This document shows, in pieces, positions 24,028-31,377 of a stretch of 34,359 nt of DNA. The stretch lies in contig CAZJYI010000126.1 of assembly GCA_964550025.1 (NCBI GenBank), positions 1 to 34,359 of the forward strand, in the 5' to 3' direction. Position numbers and translations under genes: made by a program. The notes beneath the pieces are model-generated. The model did no database searches and was not told the origin of the DNA. It saw only the letters and a program-made list of their open reading frames with translations. The stretch's first letter is position 1, and each line of letters opens with the position of its first letter. Source of the DNA: CAZJYI01 sp964550025. GTDB lineage: Bacteria; Verrucomicrobiota; Kiritimatiellia; UBA8416; CAYOBW01.

Positions 24028-27000
24028 GTGACCAGACCAGCCATACGCCTTGTTGTCGCCTGCGCCTTGTGCGGCGTCGCCTCAATCGTGACCGAAGCCA
24101 GATCCGCGCCCTGGACACAGTCCACCATTCTCAGCCAGGGGGAGGGCGCGTCACCGCGTTTCGAGCTTTCGGACGACGGGATTGCATGGTCCTACTCTTC
24201 AGGCAACAAGAACGCTCAGCAACAGGTCTTCCTGCGGGCCGCTACGCCGTCCAAGCCGGGCGAGTGCGTGCAGGTCACGCTGGACTGTGCGAGTTTCCGT
24301 CCGCCCAACCAGGACTTCGCGGGACTGGCTCTGAGCTCGGTCGGCGAAGCGATGACCAATCGTGTCGGCCTGCTCATCTTCCACCCTGAACCCGACGGAC
24401 GATCACTTCGGGTGTGGCATTTCGCGGATCGAACGGACGAGCCGACTCACCGGGTGGAGACTCGCGTTGATCCCGGAGCGGCAAAGACGCTTCAACTGCG
24501 CTTGACACGCGTGGCGGAACGGCAGGTGGAACCGTCCTGGTCGACCGACGGCAAGCGGTTCCGCCGAATGCGACGCGTCACCTTCGGGCCGATCGCGGCC
24601 GCGGGTCTCTATGCCGGCAATGCGCGCATGCCGAAGGGGAACAGCATGGCTTTCACCGACTACGGCATCGGCGAGGTGCCGTTCGAGCCTCCACCACCTG
24701 AGGAAAAGCCGTCGACCCCGTCATGGACAGTGCCCGCAGAATATGCCCCCCGAATCGCTCCGCGGGGCGACCTGGGGTGGCCGGCGATCCGGCCCGAGGC
24801 CAGGCCGGGCGCCTACTGGTGGTGGCCTGGCAGCGCGGTTACGAAAGAGGATCTCACGTGGAACCTTGAAACCTATCACAAGGCAGGCTTCGGCAATCTC
24901 GGGGCCATCGGCATCTATGGCGTGAAAGGCGAGGAGGAGCGGTTCATCGACCTGTTCTCGCCGCAGTGGTTCGAGATGTTCAACCACGCCGTGGCCGAAG
25001 GGAAGCGGCTTGGCATCAACATCGACCTGACCCCAAGCGGCGGCTGGCGGCTCGGCGGACCGCACGTCACGAAGGCGCACTCCGAGATGAAGCTCTCGGT
25101 CAAGGACGGGCGGATCGAAGCCAGGCACATCGGCGCCAAGGTCAAGCGCGCCGGCCCGGGCGGGACGGGATTGTGCATCAACCCCTACTCGCGCGCGGCC
25201 GTGGCGTTTCACCTGGAGCATCTGGACAGGCTTTTCGCGGCTGGCAAGGGACAACCCCCCCGTGCCTTCTACTACGACTCGTTCGAGAACCCCGGCAACT
25301 GGTGTCCCGAGTTTCTCGACGGGTTCCGTGAGCGCCGCGGATACGATCTGCGGGAGTACGCGGAAGAACTCGGCGGCAAAGGCGATCCCGAGGTCGTGAA
25401 GCGCGTGTTGTGCGACTATCGCGAAACGCTTTCCGACCTGCTTCTGGACTGTGTGGACATGATCGTGAAATGGGGCAAAGGTCACGGCAGCTCGCTGCGG
25501 ATGCAAGCTCACGGCGCACCGGCCAACCTGCTTGACATGTATGCCGCGGCGGGCATTCCTGAAACGGAGGTTTTCGGGGCCAGCAAGTTCGGCATACCGG
25601 GTTTCCGCCGCGATCCCGCGAACATCCGGGAGGACCGGCAGAGCGACGTCGTCAATCGCTTCTCGTCGTCCGCCGCGCATGTGGCCGGCCGCCGGTTGGT
25701 GATTTCCGAGAGTTTCACGTGGCTGCGCAACCACTACAATACGACGCTCTCACACATCAAGGCCGAGGCCGACAAGCTGATGCTCAACGGCATCAACTGC
25801 ATCTACTACCACGGGGCGTGCTACTCCCCAAAGTCGACCGTCTGGCCCGGTTGGCTCTTCTACGCTTCGACCCAGGCTAACCCGCGCAATTCGATCTTTC
25901 GCGATATGCCGGCGCTCAACACCTACATCGCCCGCTGCCAGAGCGTGCTGCAGCACGGCACGCCGCACAACGACGTGCTGCTCTACTGGCCCGTGTACGA
26001 TCTCTGGTCGGCGGCAGGTGGCGCGGAGAAGCGCTTCAGCGTGCATCATCCCGAGTGGATCGAAAACACGGAATGCGGCCGAGCCGGGAAGTGGATGATC
26101 GAGAACGGCTACACGTTCGACTTCATCTCGGACGGGCAACTCAGGGGCGTGAAGCGGGAAGGTGACGGCCTGGCCACCGGCGGTGCGGCGTACCGTGTTG
26201 TCCTGGTCCCCGCGGCGGAGACGATGCCGGTCGGCACGGCGGCGGAACTGGTCCGGCTGGCGGAGCGGGGCGCCACGATCCTGGTGTGGAAGAGGCTGCC
26301 CCGAATCGTCCCGGGGTTGAACCGGCATGCCGAACGCGAACGCGAGCTCGAACGGTTGACCCGGGTCCTGGCCGGCACGAAAGGCGGGCGCGTGTTCATT
26401 GGCGACGACCTGGCCGAACTGCTGACTCGGGCCGGCGTCAAACGCGAGCCGATGTCCGAGCACGGGTTGCAGTTCATCCGGAGAAGAAGCGGCGGCTGCG
26501 TTCAGTACTTCGTGGTGAACCACTCTGCCGAGGCGGTCGATGACTGGATCGGCATCGCTTCCCCCGCGGCCTCTGTCGTGCTGCTGGACGCGATGACCGG
26601 AAGGACCGGTCTCGCTCCCATTCGCCGCGGTGAGGGTGGCGCGCAAGTCCGCCTGCAGCTCGTCCCCGGAGAGACCCGCATCCTGCGGGCATTCGGCACT
26701 AAGAAGCTCCAGGGGCCGCCCTGGCCGATTCGCAAGACAGCGGGTCCGCGGCGGACCATCGACGGCAAGTGGCAAGTGACCTTCCTGGAGGGAGGCCCGA
26801 CGACACCCCCCGCCTTCTCGACAGAGAAGCTGGACTGCTGGACGCGGTTGGGAGATTCCGAAGCGCAACGCTTCGCGGGCGCGGTGCGGTACGAGACATC
26901 GTTCGACCTCCCCGACGTCAACCCCGGCAACTGGATGCTCGAGCTCGGCGACGTGCGCGAGAGCGCGCGCGTGGCTGTGAACGGCAAGCCGGTCGGCGTA

Positions 27001-27246
27001 GTGGTTGCCCATCCCTTCCGCCTGGAAATCGGACCCTATCTGCGCAAGGGGCGCAATGCGCTCACCATCGAGGTGACGAACCTCTCGGCCAACCGCCTCC
27101 GTGACCTGGACCTCAAGGGTGTGCCGTGGAAGAAGTTCCACGACATCAACTTCGTCAGCCACCTGTACAAGCCCTTCGACGCCTCGAAGTGGGCACTGAG
27201 ACCCTCCGGTCTCCTCGGCCCCGTGACGCTGCAGGCGTGGGAGTAG
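24028..27246 (+). CDS. Secreted GH106-like alpha-L-rhamnosidase
   Basis: A 1072-residue exported glycoside hydrolase, expected to remove terminal alpha-L-rhamnose from a polysaccharide. Signal peptide: residues 1-25 (TRPAIRLVVACALCGVASIVTEARS). Residues about 28-215 form a DUF1349/concanavalin-like domain. The catalytic region begins at about 247 with RPGAYWWWPGSAVTKEDLTWNLETYHKAGFGNLG, the GH106 N-terminal signature, followed by IDLTPSGGWRLGG, FYYDSFENPGNW and IPETEVFG, which contain candidate catalytic acids. The C-terminal 125 residues form a galactose-binding-like beta-sandwich (WMLELGDVRESARVAVNG...GLLGPVTLQAW), as usual at the end of GH106 proteins. The start is GTG at 24028 with GGAGGA 7 nt upstream; a longer frame has no signal peptide at its head. 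The stop codon abuts a palindromic repeat. Family call good; linkage specificity unknown. Confidence 0.85.
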   Translation: MTRPAIRLVVACALCGVASIVTEARSAPWTQSTILSQGEGASPRFELSDDGIAWSYSSGNKNAQQQVFLRAATPSKPGECVQVTLDCASFRPPNQDFAGLALSSVGEAMTNRVGLLIFHPEPDGRSLRVWHFADRTDEPTHRVETRVDPGAAKTLQLRLTRVAERQVEPSWSTDGKRFRRMRRVTFGPIAAAGLYAGNARMPKGNSMAFTDYGIGEVPFEPPPPEEKPSTPSWTVPAEYAPRIAPRGDLGWPAIRPEARPGAYWWWPGSAVTKEDLTWNLETYHKAGFGNLGAIGIYGVKGEEERFIDLFSPQWFEMFNHAVAEGKRLGINIDLTPSGGWRLGGPHVTKAHSEMKLSVKDGRIEARHIGAKVKRAGPGGTGLCINPYSRAAVAFHLEHLDRLFAAGKGQPPRAFYYDSFENPGNWCPEFLDGFRERRGYDLREYAEELGGKGDPEVVKRVLCDYRETLSDLLLDCVDMIVKWGKGHGSSLRMQAHGAPANLLDMYAAAGIPETEVFGASKFGIPGFRRDPANIREDRQSDVVNRFSSSAAHVAGRRLVISESFTWLRNHYNTTLSHIKAEADKLMLNGINCIYYHGACYSPKSTVWPGWLFYASTQANPRNSIFRDMPALNTYIARCQSVLQHGTPHNDVLLYWPVYDLWSAAGGAEKRFSVHHPEWIENTECGRAGKWMIENGYTFDFISDGQLRGVKREGDGLATGGAAYRVVLVPAAETMPVGTAAELVRLAERGATILVWKRLPRIVPGLNRHAERERELERLTRVLAGTKGGRVFIGDDLAELLTRAGVKREPMSEHGLQFIRRRSGGCVQYFVVNHSAEAVDDWIGIASPAASVVLLDAMTGRTGLAPIRRGEGGAQVRLQLVPGETRILRAFGTKKLQGPPWPIRKTAGPRRTIDGKWQVTFLEGGPTTPPAFSTEKLDCWTRLGDSEAQRFAGAVRYETSFDLPDVNPGNWMLELGDVRESARVAVNGKPVGVVVAHPFRLEIGPYLRKGRNALTIEVTNLSANRLRDLDLKGVPWKKFHDINFVSHLYKPFDASKWALRPSGLLGPVTLQAWE

Positions 27247-27343
27247 CGCCGGCTTCCAGTCGGCGAATCGCTCTGCCGGGGTCTGCCCGGAGGGGCGTTT
27301 GCCGGCCGAACGCCGGTCCCACCGGTCACCCCGCGGGAGCGGG
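27247..27343. repeat. Cluster of REP-like palindromes downstream of the GH106-like gene
   Basis: Starting one base past the stop codon are CCGGC-TTCCA-GTCGG (27249-27263, one mismatch), CCGGG-GTCTG-CCCGG (27276-27290), GGCGTT/AACGCC (27294-27314) and CCCGC-GGGA-GCGGG (27330-27343). The TAG stop is itself part of a GTAGCGCC motif shared with 14721-14728. The cluster separates two convergent genes. Confidence 0.6.
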
Positions 27344-27448
27344 TCGCCACTAGCATGTTCGGAGCAAGGGAAGTGCTTCGCCCGTCACTTGCTCGCACCC
27401 AGGCTCAGTAGGGCATCCTATCCTGTTCCCGGCACGCAATCCATCGCT

Positions 27449-27469
27449 CCACCGGCGCAAGGCCGGTGG
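27449..27469. terminator. Perfect 8-bp hairpin between convergent GH106 and BNR genes
   Basis: Arms CCACCGGC and GCCGGTGG flank a GCAAG loop; the inner 15 nt (27452-27466) have the 5-5-5 palindrome geometry seen elsewhere in the window. It lies 5 nt beyond the stop of the BNR gene. No T-tract on either strand, so a bidirectional terminator or REP element are both possible. A further imperfect GAGCAAG/CTTGCTC pair occurs at 27362-27394. Confidence 0.45.
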
Positions 27470-27474
27470 GGGCG

Positions 27475-28839
27475 TTACCGCTCCCGTGTCCTCACCAGCT
27501 TCACGAGTTGCAGCGTGCTGGCGGGGGGGAGGGGGGGCTTTCGGGGGCGGTCGTGGTGCGCGCCGAGGGTTTCCCATCGAAGGACGTATTTCGTGTCCGG
27601 GGAGTCCGACTCGCCCAGGTCGCCGGCCGTCTTGACGCGAATGCCATCGAACTTGATGGTCGATCGCCTGAGCTCCGGCGGGTATTCGCTGGGAACCGTT
27701 ACGCTGCCGCCGGCCGGCATCAACGTCTTCTCATCCAGAACGACTCGGCCGGAGCCGTAGTCGCGGTGGCGATAGCCGATGAAGAACCTGTTCGCATCGA
27801 TTCGCGTGAGCCCGGACAGCCTGATCCCGATGAAGGGCATGGCGCCGCGACCGCCAAACACGATGCGCTTGTCCCAGGTGGTGACCGCACGGGGTTGCCA
27901 TTCTCCATCCTCGAATCGCGCCACGTAGATCTGCATGTGCCCCTTCGCGTCGGCCTTGTGGTAAGAGACAATCGGCCGGTTCGCGGAATCGAACGCGAGT
28001 CTCTCGCAACCGTTGATGATGCCGCCTCCCGAAGGGACGGCATCCACCCACGTGCCCGAGTGCTCCAGCAGGAATGGAAGCGGAACGGCATCGCCCGCGG
28101 CCGTCTCCCAGTGCTTCATGTCCCGGCTGCGGGCGTACGAGAGATGGTGGTTCGTTGCGCAGTCGGGGGTGTCGCGCCAAACCCACACAACGTGGAATCT
28201 CCCATCGGGGCCTTTCATCGGTCCCATCGGGTAGGCGTTGCGCTTACCCTGCCCCTCGAAGAGCGCGCCAGAGAGAAAGCGCTGCCATTGTCGCGTTTCG
28301 GTATCGTACGCATTGAAGAAGCGTCGGCCGTTTCCGCTGCCGCCGGAACGGTACATGAAGATAAGGTTGCCGTCGGCATCCTGCATGAAGCGCGGATAAG
28401 TGCAGCGCTGCTCTTCCTTGCCCGTCATGGGCAGTCGCTTGAACGTGGTGATGTCGCCCGGTTTCTGCGTGCGGAAGTAGATGAGCGGCACGCAGTGCAT
28501 GTTGCCGGAGAGGTGCAGGTCGCCTCGCGAATCGACGGCCATGGTGATGTAGTTGTGGCTGTCCCAGCCAACCTTGCTGGGCAGCTTCACCTTCTGCCAT
28601 GCGCGCTCCGCCAGGCCGCGCTTTGCCACAATCATCTCGTGCTTTGCGTTGTAGTAGGCAACGCACTGGTGATCGTCGTGCGTCAGCAGGCAGAACCCCA
28701 CCGGGAACCAGGAAGGCACTTGATCGATCTCGATCCTCTCCGCGATCCGGTATGTCGCGGCCCTCGCCGTGCCGGCGGCAAGAATGACGCAAGAGACCGC
28801 GACCAAAAGCCGCTTCCAGTTACACGGTATGTCTACCAT
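27475..28839 (-). CDS. Secreted BNR_4 seven-bladed propeller, GH145/PL24/PL25-like
   Basis: A 454-residue exported protein with signal peptide MVDIPCNWKRLLVAVSCVILAAGTARA. The domain is BNR_4: GWDSHNYITMAVDSRGDLHLSGNMH (Asp93, His95, Asn96, His109, His115) is the conserved first-blade block of this family, followed by Asp-box-like turns such as MQDADGNLIFMY, MKGPDGRFHVVWVW and CATNHHLSYARS. BNR_4 members with known activity include L-Rha-alpha-1,4-GlcA hydrolases (GH145) and ulvan lyases (PL24, PL25), so a rhamnosyl-uronate substrate is plausible; class is undecided here. Of three in-frame ATGs (28875, 28842, 28839) the last is chosen: AGGGGG lies 5 nt before it and only 2 nt before its neighbour. 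It is convergent with the GH106-like gene and downstream of the Gfo/Idh gene on the same strand. Confidence 0.83.
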   Translation of the reverse strand: MVDIPCNWKRLLVAVSCVILAAGTARAATYRIAERIEIDQVPSWFPVGFCLLTHDDHQCVAYYNAKHEMIVAKRGLAERAWQKVKLPSKVGWDSHNYITMAVDSRGDLHLSGNMHCVPLIYFRTQKPGDITTFKRLPMTGKEEQRCTYPRFMQDADGNLIFMYRSGGSGNGRRFFNAYDTETRQWQRFLSGALFEGQGKRNAYPMGPMKGPDGRFHVVWVWRDTPDCATNHHLSYARSRDMKHWETAAGDAVPLPFLLEHSGTWVDAVPSGGGIINGCERLAFDSANRPIVSYHKADAKGHMQIYVARFEDGEWQPRAVTTWDKRIVFGGRGAMPFIGIRLSGLTRIDANRFFIGYRHRDYGSGRVVLDEKTLMPAGGSVTVPSEYPPELRRSTIKFDGIRVKTAGDLGESDSPDTKYVLRWETLGAHHDRPRKPPLPPASTLQLVKLVRTRER

Positions 28840-28885
28840 CATATCCCCCTGCAGTTCGCCATTTCCGTATTCCACTCCCCCGGTA

Positions 28886-28906
28886 GGTCCCAGTTGTACT
28901 GGGACC
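28886..28906. promoter_or_regulatory. Perfect 9-bp inverted repeat upstream of the BNR gene
   Basis: GGTCCCAGT and ACTGGGACC flank a TGT loop, 47 nt upstream of the BNR start. It is longer and less GC-biased than the dispersed palindromes. A TATCAT box (28934-28929, minus strand, 5/6 to a -10) lies just upstream, so the repeat would be in the leader of the transcript as an operator or RNA hairpin. No good -35 is visible. Confidence 0.4.
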
Positions 28907-28995
28907 AGTGAACCGTGAGAATGCAGTCATGATATAGCCCGGTCTGAAGTCGAAACTGTCTCATTCCTGCACCCCGCGTTGTCGGGGCCCCAGTG

Positions 28996-29010
28996 TCCGC
29001 CTGAGGCGGA
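28996..29010. repeat. 15-nt palindrome TCCGC-CTGAG-GCGGA
   Basis: A perfect 5-5-5 palindrome located 43 nt beyond the Gfo/Idh stop, between it and the BNR gene. It resembles the other intergenic palindromes in length and geometry but has a different arm sequence. A GGGGCCCC palindrome (28984-28991) is adjacent. Confidence 0.45.
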
Positions 29011-29052
29011 GGACCTACTACTCTGCGACCATGGTGTCCGAGGGGGGTGCCG

Positions 29053-30489
29053 CTAGACCTTCTCCGGCACGACGAATGGGGCGCGGGACGTCCCCTTGGC
29101 CAACACATTGGCTTGGGATGCGTGTTCGCCGGTGAACCGCTCGGACTTCGGATCAAGGCGCAGCCTGGGTCCGAGGATGAACGGTTGCTTCTTGAGGTCC
29201 ACTTCGTTGCCGTCGAGCTGCGTCAGCATGCTCTCGATGGTATTGACCGCGTCCTCGTGGTTCTTGAGGCTATCCTTCACAACGTCCGGCGTTGCGTCGC
29301 TGCCGACCCGGTAGCAGATGTTGGCCAGGTGGCAGAGGGCGGTACTGCAGTGCCCCTCCTCGATCTCGCAGTTGAGCGACTTGTTGCTGCCCTCACGAAT
29401 GGCGTTGACGAAATTGGCAGCGTGTTCGCGGCCGCCGTTGCCCTTGTATTGCTTCACGGACTTGCCGTTCTTGTCGTACGCTTTGCCCCCGCCGCGCGCT
29501 ATCTTGATGTAGCCACCTTCGCACATGATGTAGTTGCCGCCGCGGCTGCCGAGGTAGACGGCACCGCCCTTGCCGCCCTTGGGGTCGGCCATATTGCGGA
29601 TGTCGACGACGATCTTGACGCCCTTGTGTTCCATCAGGGCCATGTGCATGTTGGGCGTCTCACCGTTGTCGTCCCACCAGCGGTTGCCGGCCGCGATCAC
29701 GTTGTCGGGCAGGTCGTTCCACCCCATGATGTGGCACAGGTCGTCGAGATAGTGAACAGCCCAGTTCCCCATCTCGCCGTCGCCCCAGTTCCACTGCCAG
29801 TGCCAGTCGTAATGGAAGTTCTTGCGCATGACCGGCGTCTTGGGGGCGGGGCCGCACCAGAGGTCGTAATCGACGTGGCTGGGAACCGGTGTCGGGGTGC
29901 TCACCTTGCCGATGGGTTGGCGGGCGCCGAGCTTGCTCGTGTGCGCCCACAGCACCTTGCCGTACTTGCCGGCCTGCACGTCCCGGGCGCACGCCTGCGT
30001 GGCGGGGCAGGAACGCTGCTGCGTGCCCCCCTGTACGATGCGGTTGTATTTCCTGGCCGCCCTGACCATCTGGCGCCCCTCGAATATGTTGTGGCTGACG
30101 GGCTTCTCAACGTAGACGTGCTTCCCGGCCTGGCAGGCCAGGATCGCCGCCAGGCTGTGCCAGTGGTTCGGCGTTGCTACGGCAACAGCGTCGAGCTCCT
30201 TCATCTCGAGCATCTTCCGCATGTCCTGGAACTTGGTCACGCCGCCTTTGCCTTTCGCGGCAGCCGCATCCGCGCGACTGGTGTCGGCATCGCAGACCGC
30301 CACGACCTCGACGTTCGCCAGCTTCCCGAACCAGCCGGCATGCCCGCGGCCGCGGCCCCCCATGCCGATGACCCCGATGTTGACGCGGTCGTTCGCGCCG
30401 AGAACCCTGCCGGGAAGGAGGGAATAGACCGCGCCCGTGGCCGCGACACCCTTGAGGAACTGCCTTCTGCCGAATGTCGGTTGCGTCAT
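29053..30489 (-). CDS. Tat-exported Gfo/Idh/MocA family oxidoreductase
   Basis: A 478-residue NAD(P)-dependent oxidoreductase of the Gfo/Idh/MocA family, likely acting on a sugar or glycoside. The twin-arginine signal is FGRRQFLKGVAATGAVYSLLPGRVLG (residues 6-31), so it probably folds with its cofactor before export. The Rossmann start VNIGVIGMGGRGRGHAGWFG and the sugar-binding EKPVSHN motif with HVYVEKP are present, and the C-terminal alpha/beta domain (NYIMCEGGYIKIARGG, AANFVNAIREG) matches the secreted PVC subgroup. ATG at 30489 overlaps the upstream metzincin stop as ATGA, so translation is coupled; AAGG lies 9 nt upstream. With DUF1080 nearby it may supply 3-keto sugars for hydrolysis, an inference from known 3-keto-glycoside pathways. 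Confidence 0.9.
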   Translation of the reverse strand: MTQPTFGRRQFLKGVAATGAVYSLLPGRVLGANDRVNIGVIGMGGRGRGHAGWFGKLANVEVVAVCDADTSRADAAAAKGKGGVTKFQDMRKMLEMKELDAVAVATPNHWHSLAAILACQAGKHVYVEKPVSHNIFEGRQMVRAARKYNRIVQGGTQQRSCPATQACARDVQAGKYGKVLWAHTSKLGARQPIGKVSTPTPVPSHVDYDLWCGPAPKTPVMRKNFHYDWHWQWNWGDGEMGNWAVHYLDDLCHIMGWNDLPDNVIAAGNRWWDDNGETPNMHMALMEHKGVKIVVDIRNMADPKGGKGGAVYLGSRGGNYIMCEGGYIKIARGGGKAYDKNGKSVKQYKGNGGREHAANFVNAIREGSNKSLNCEIEEGHCSTALCHLANICYRVGSDATPDVVKDSLKNHEDAVNTIESMLTQLDGNEVDLKKQPFILGPRLRLDPKSERFTGEHASQANVLAKGTSRAPFVVPEKV

Positions 30490-31181
30490 GGTTTCGAGCC
30501 TTTCTTGGTTTCCGGTTGCACGATGAGTGGATTCGCCAGCAGTAGCCGTTTGTCCCGCTCGGTCAGGTAGCATCCATCGGGGTAGTGGCCGTAGAAGCCC
30601 GCCCACATGATGGCCCTGGCGTGCTTCTCTGTGTCCGCGGGGTGCGGCAGACCGAGAGCGTGCCCCAGTTCATGGCCCAGGCCGCCTTCCCAGCGCCTCG
30701 GGTTCGGCTGCGTGGGGTGCTTGCCGACCAGGCCGAGAAGATCGTCTTCGGGCAGGTACGCGTAGTTGCGGACGGCCCTTCCCTTGTTGCCCGGGCCGTC
30801 GGAATACACGACCCACGCGCACCCGTTCGGGCCTGGCCTGGCCCCGCAGAGCCGCTTCAGTTCGGAAAGCGTATTGTTGAAGCCCCAGTTGTCGCGATGC
30901 CTGCCGCTGGGATTCGTGGTGAACCAGGCGGCCTTCTTGTCGGAGTGCAGCACCTCTACCACGGGATCGTGAAGGTGAAACGTCGCCCCGCCAAGCTGCC
31001 CCGCGTACCAGTCGCGAATGCCGCGCGCGGCCTTTTCAATCGCACGCAGGTATTCGGGCTTCACCTCACGGTCCGCCGAGACCAGGTAGACAAACCGCAC
31101 ACATTGCGTGGAACTGTTCTCCGCCGCTCCAGCGATCCCGGTCAGAAACAGTAGTAGCGCTATTGCCGAGAGCTTTGCCAT
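30486..31181 (-). CDS. Secreted metzincin-type zinc metalloprotease, matrixin-like
   Basis: A 231-residue exported peptidase. Signal peptide: MAKLSAIALLLFLTGIAGA. The extended zinc motif HELGHALGLPH (residues 170-180; His170, Glu171, His174, His180) is complete, and AIMWAGFYGHYPD downstream fits a Met-turn. Cys112 and Cys121 could form a disulfide. It is shorter than typical two-domain metzincins and has no separate prodomain, so it resembles the small bacterial matrixin-like proteins. The ATG at 31181 has GGAGG 7 nt upstream; a frame reaching 31373 crosses the promoter and is rejected. It is the first gene of a two-gene unit with the Gfo/Idh oxidoreductase (4-nt overlap). The link between a protease and a sugar oxidoreductase is not explained by known pathways. 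Protease call is good; substrate unknown. Confidence 0.85.
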   Translation of the reverse strand: MAKLSAIALLLFLTGIAGAAENSSTQCVRFVYLVSADREVKPEYLRAIEKAARGIRDWYAGQLGGATFHLHDPVVEVLHSDKKAAWFTTNPSGRHRDNWGFNNTLSELKRLCGARPGPNGCAWVVYSDGPGNKGRAVRNYAYLPEDDLLGLVGKHPTQPNPRRWEGGLGHELGHALGLPHPADTEKHARAIMWAGFYGHYPDGCYLTERDKRLLLANPLIVQPETKKGSKP

Positions 31182-31198
31182 CCGGGGGCCTCCACTAC

Positions 31199-31210
31199 CA
31201 ATCGTAATCG
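31199..31210. promoter_or_regulatory. CAATCGTAATCG element in the metzincin leader
   Basis: The 12-mer matches the core of the inverted repeat at 15494-15580. It lies between the predicted transcription start (about 31215) and the ribosome-binding site of the metzincin gene, a position suited to an operator; it may alternatively be a scattered copy of a genome repeat. Confidence 0.35.
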
Positions 31211-31221
31211 ACTCACAACCG

Positions 31222-31250
31222 AGAATACCCAATACGGCCATGCCCGGCAA
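31222..31250 (-). promoter_or_regulatory. Sigma70-like promoter for the metzincin-Gfo/Idh unit
   Basis: Minus strand: TTGCCG (31250-31245, 4/6), 17-nt spacer, TATTCT (31227-31222, 4/6). The -10 is identical to that at 5625-5630. Predicted start about 31215, leaving a leader of about 34 nt that includes GGAGG. Confidence 0.45.
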
Positions 31251-31279
31251 GGTGTGTCGTGTGAAGGACCGTTGTGGGA

Positions 31280-31327
31280 CCCGCACCTGCGGGGCACCCC
31301 GTGGCCGTGGGTTTGCCATCACCCACG
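31280..31327. repeat. REP-like palindromes upstream of the metzincin promoter
   Basis: CCCGC-ACCT-GCGGG (31280-31293) lies in a block starting at 31273 that is similar to the block at 14748. A second hairpin, CGTGGGT/ACCCACG (31306-31312 and 31321-31327), follows directly. Confidence 0.5.
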
Positions 31328-31377
31328 AGTCAAGAAGTCTGGAGATTCCGATGGTGATGGGGCCGCAGTGCATTCCC

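Noticed and set aside
25750..27162. 470-codon minus-strand frame inside the GH106-like gene
   Set aside because: Antisense shadow; the plus frame has the continuous GH106 signatures and C-terminal beta-sandwich.
27466..30570. Two plus-strand frames (about 480 and 507 codons) opposite the BNR and Gfo/Idh genes
   Set aside because: Both mirror minus-strand genes with signal peptides, ribosome-binding sites and family motifs.
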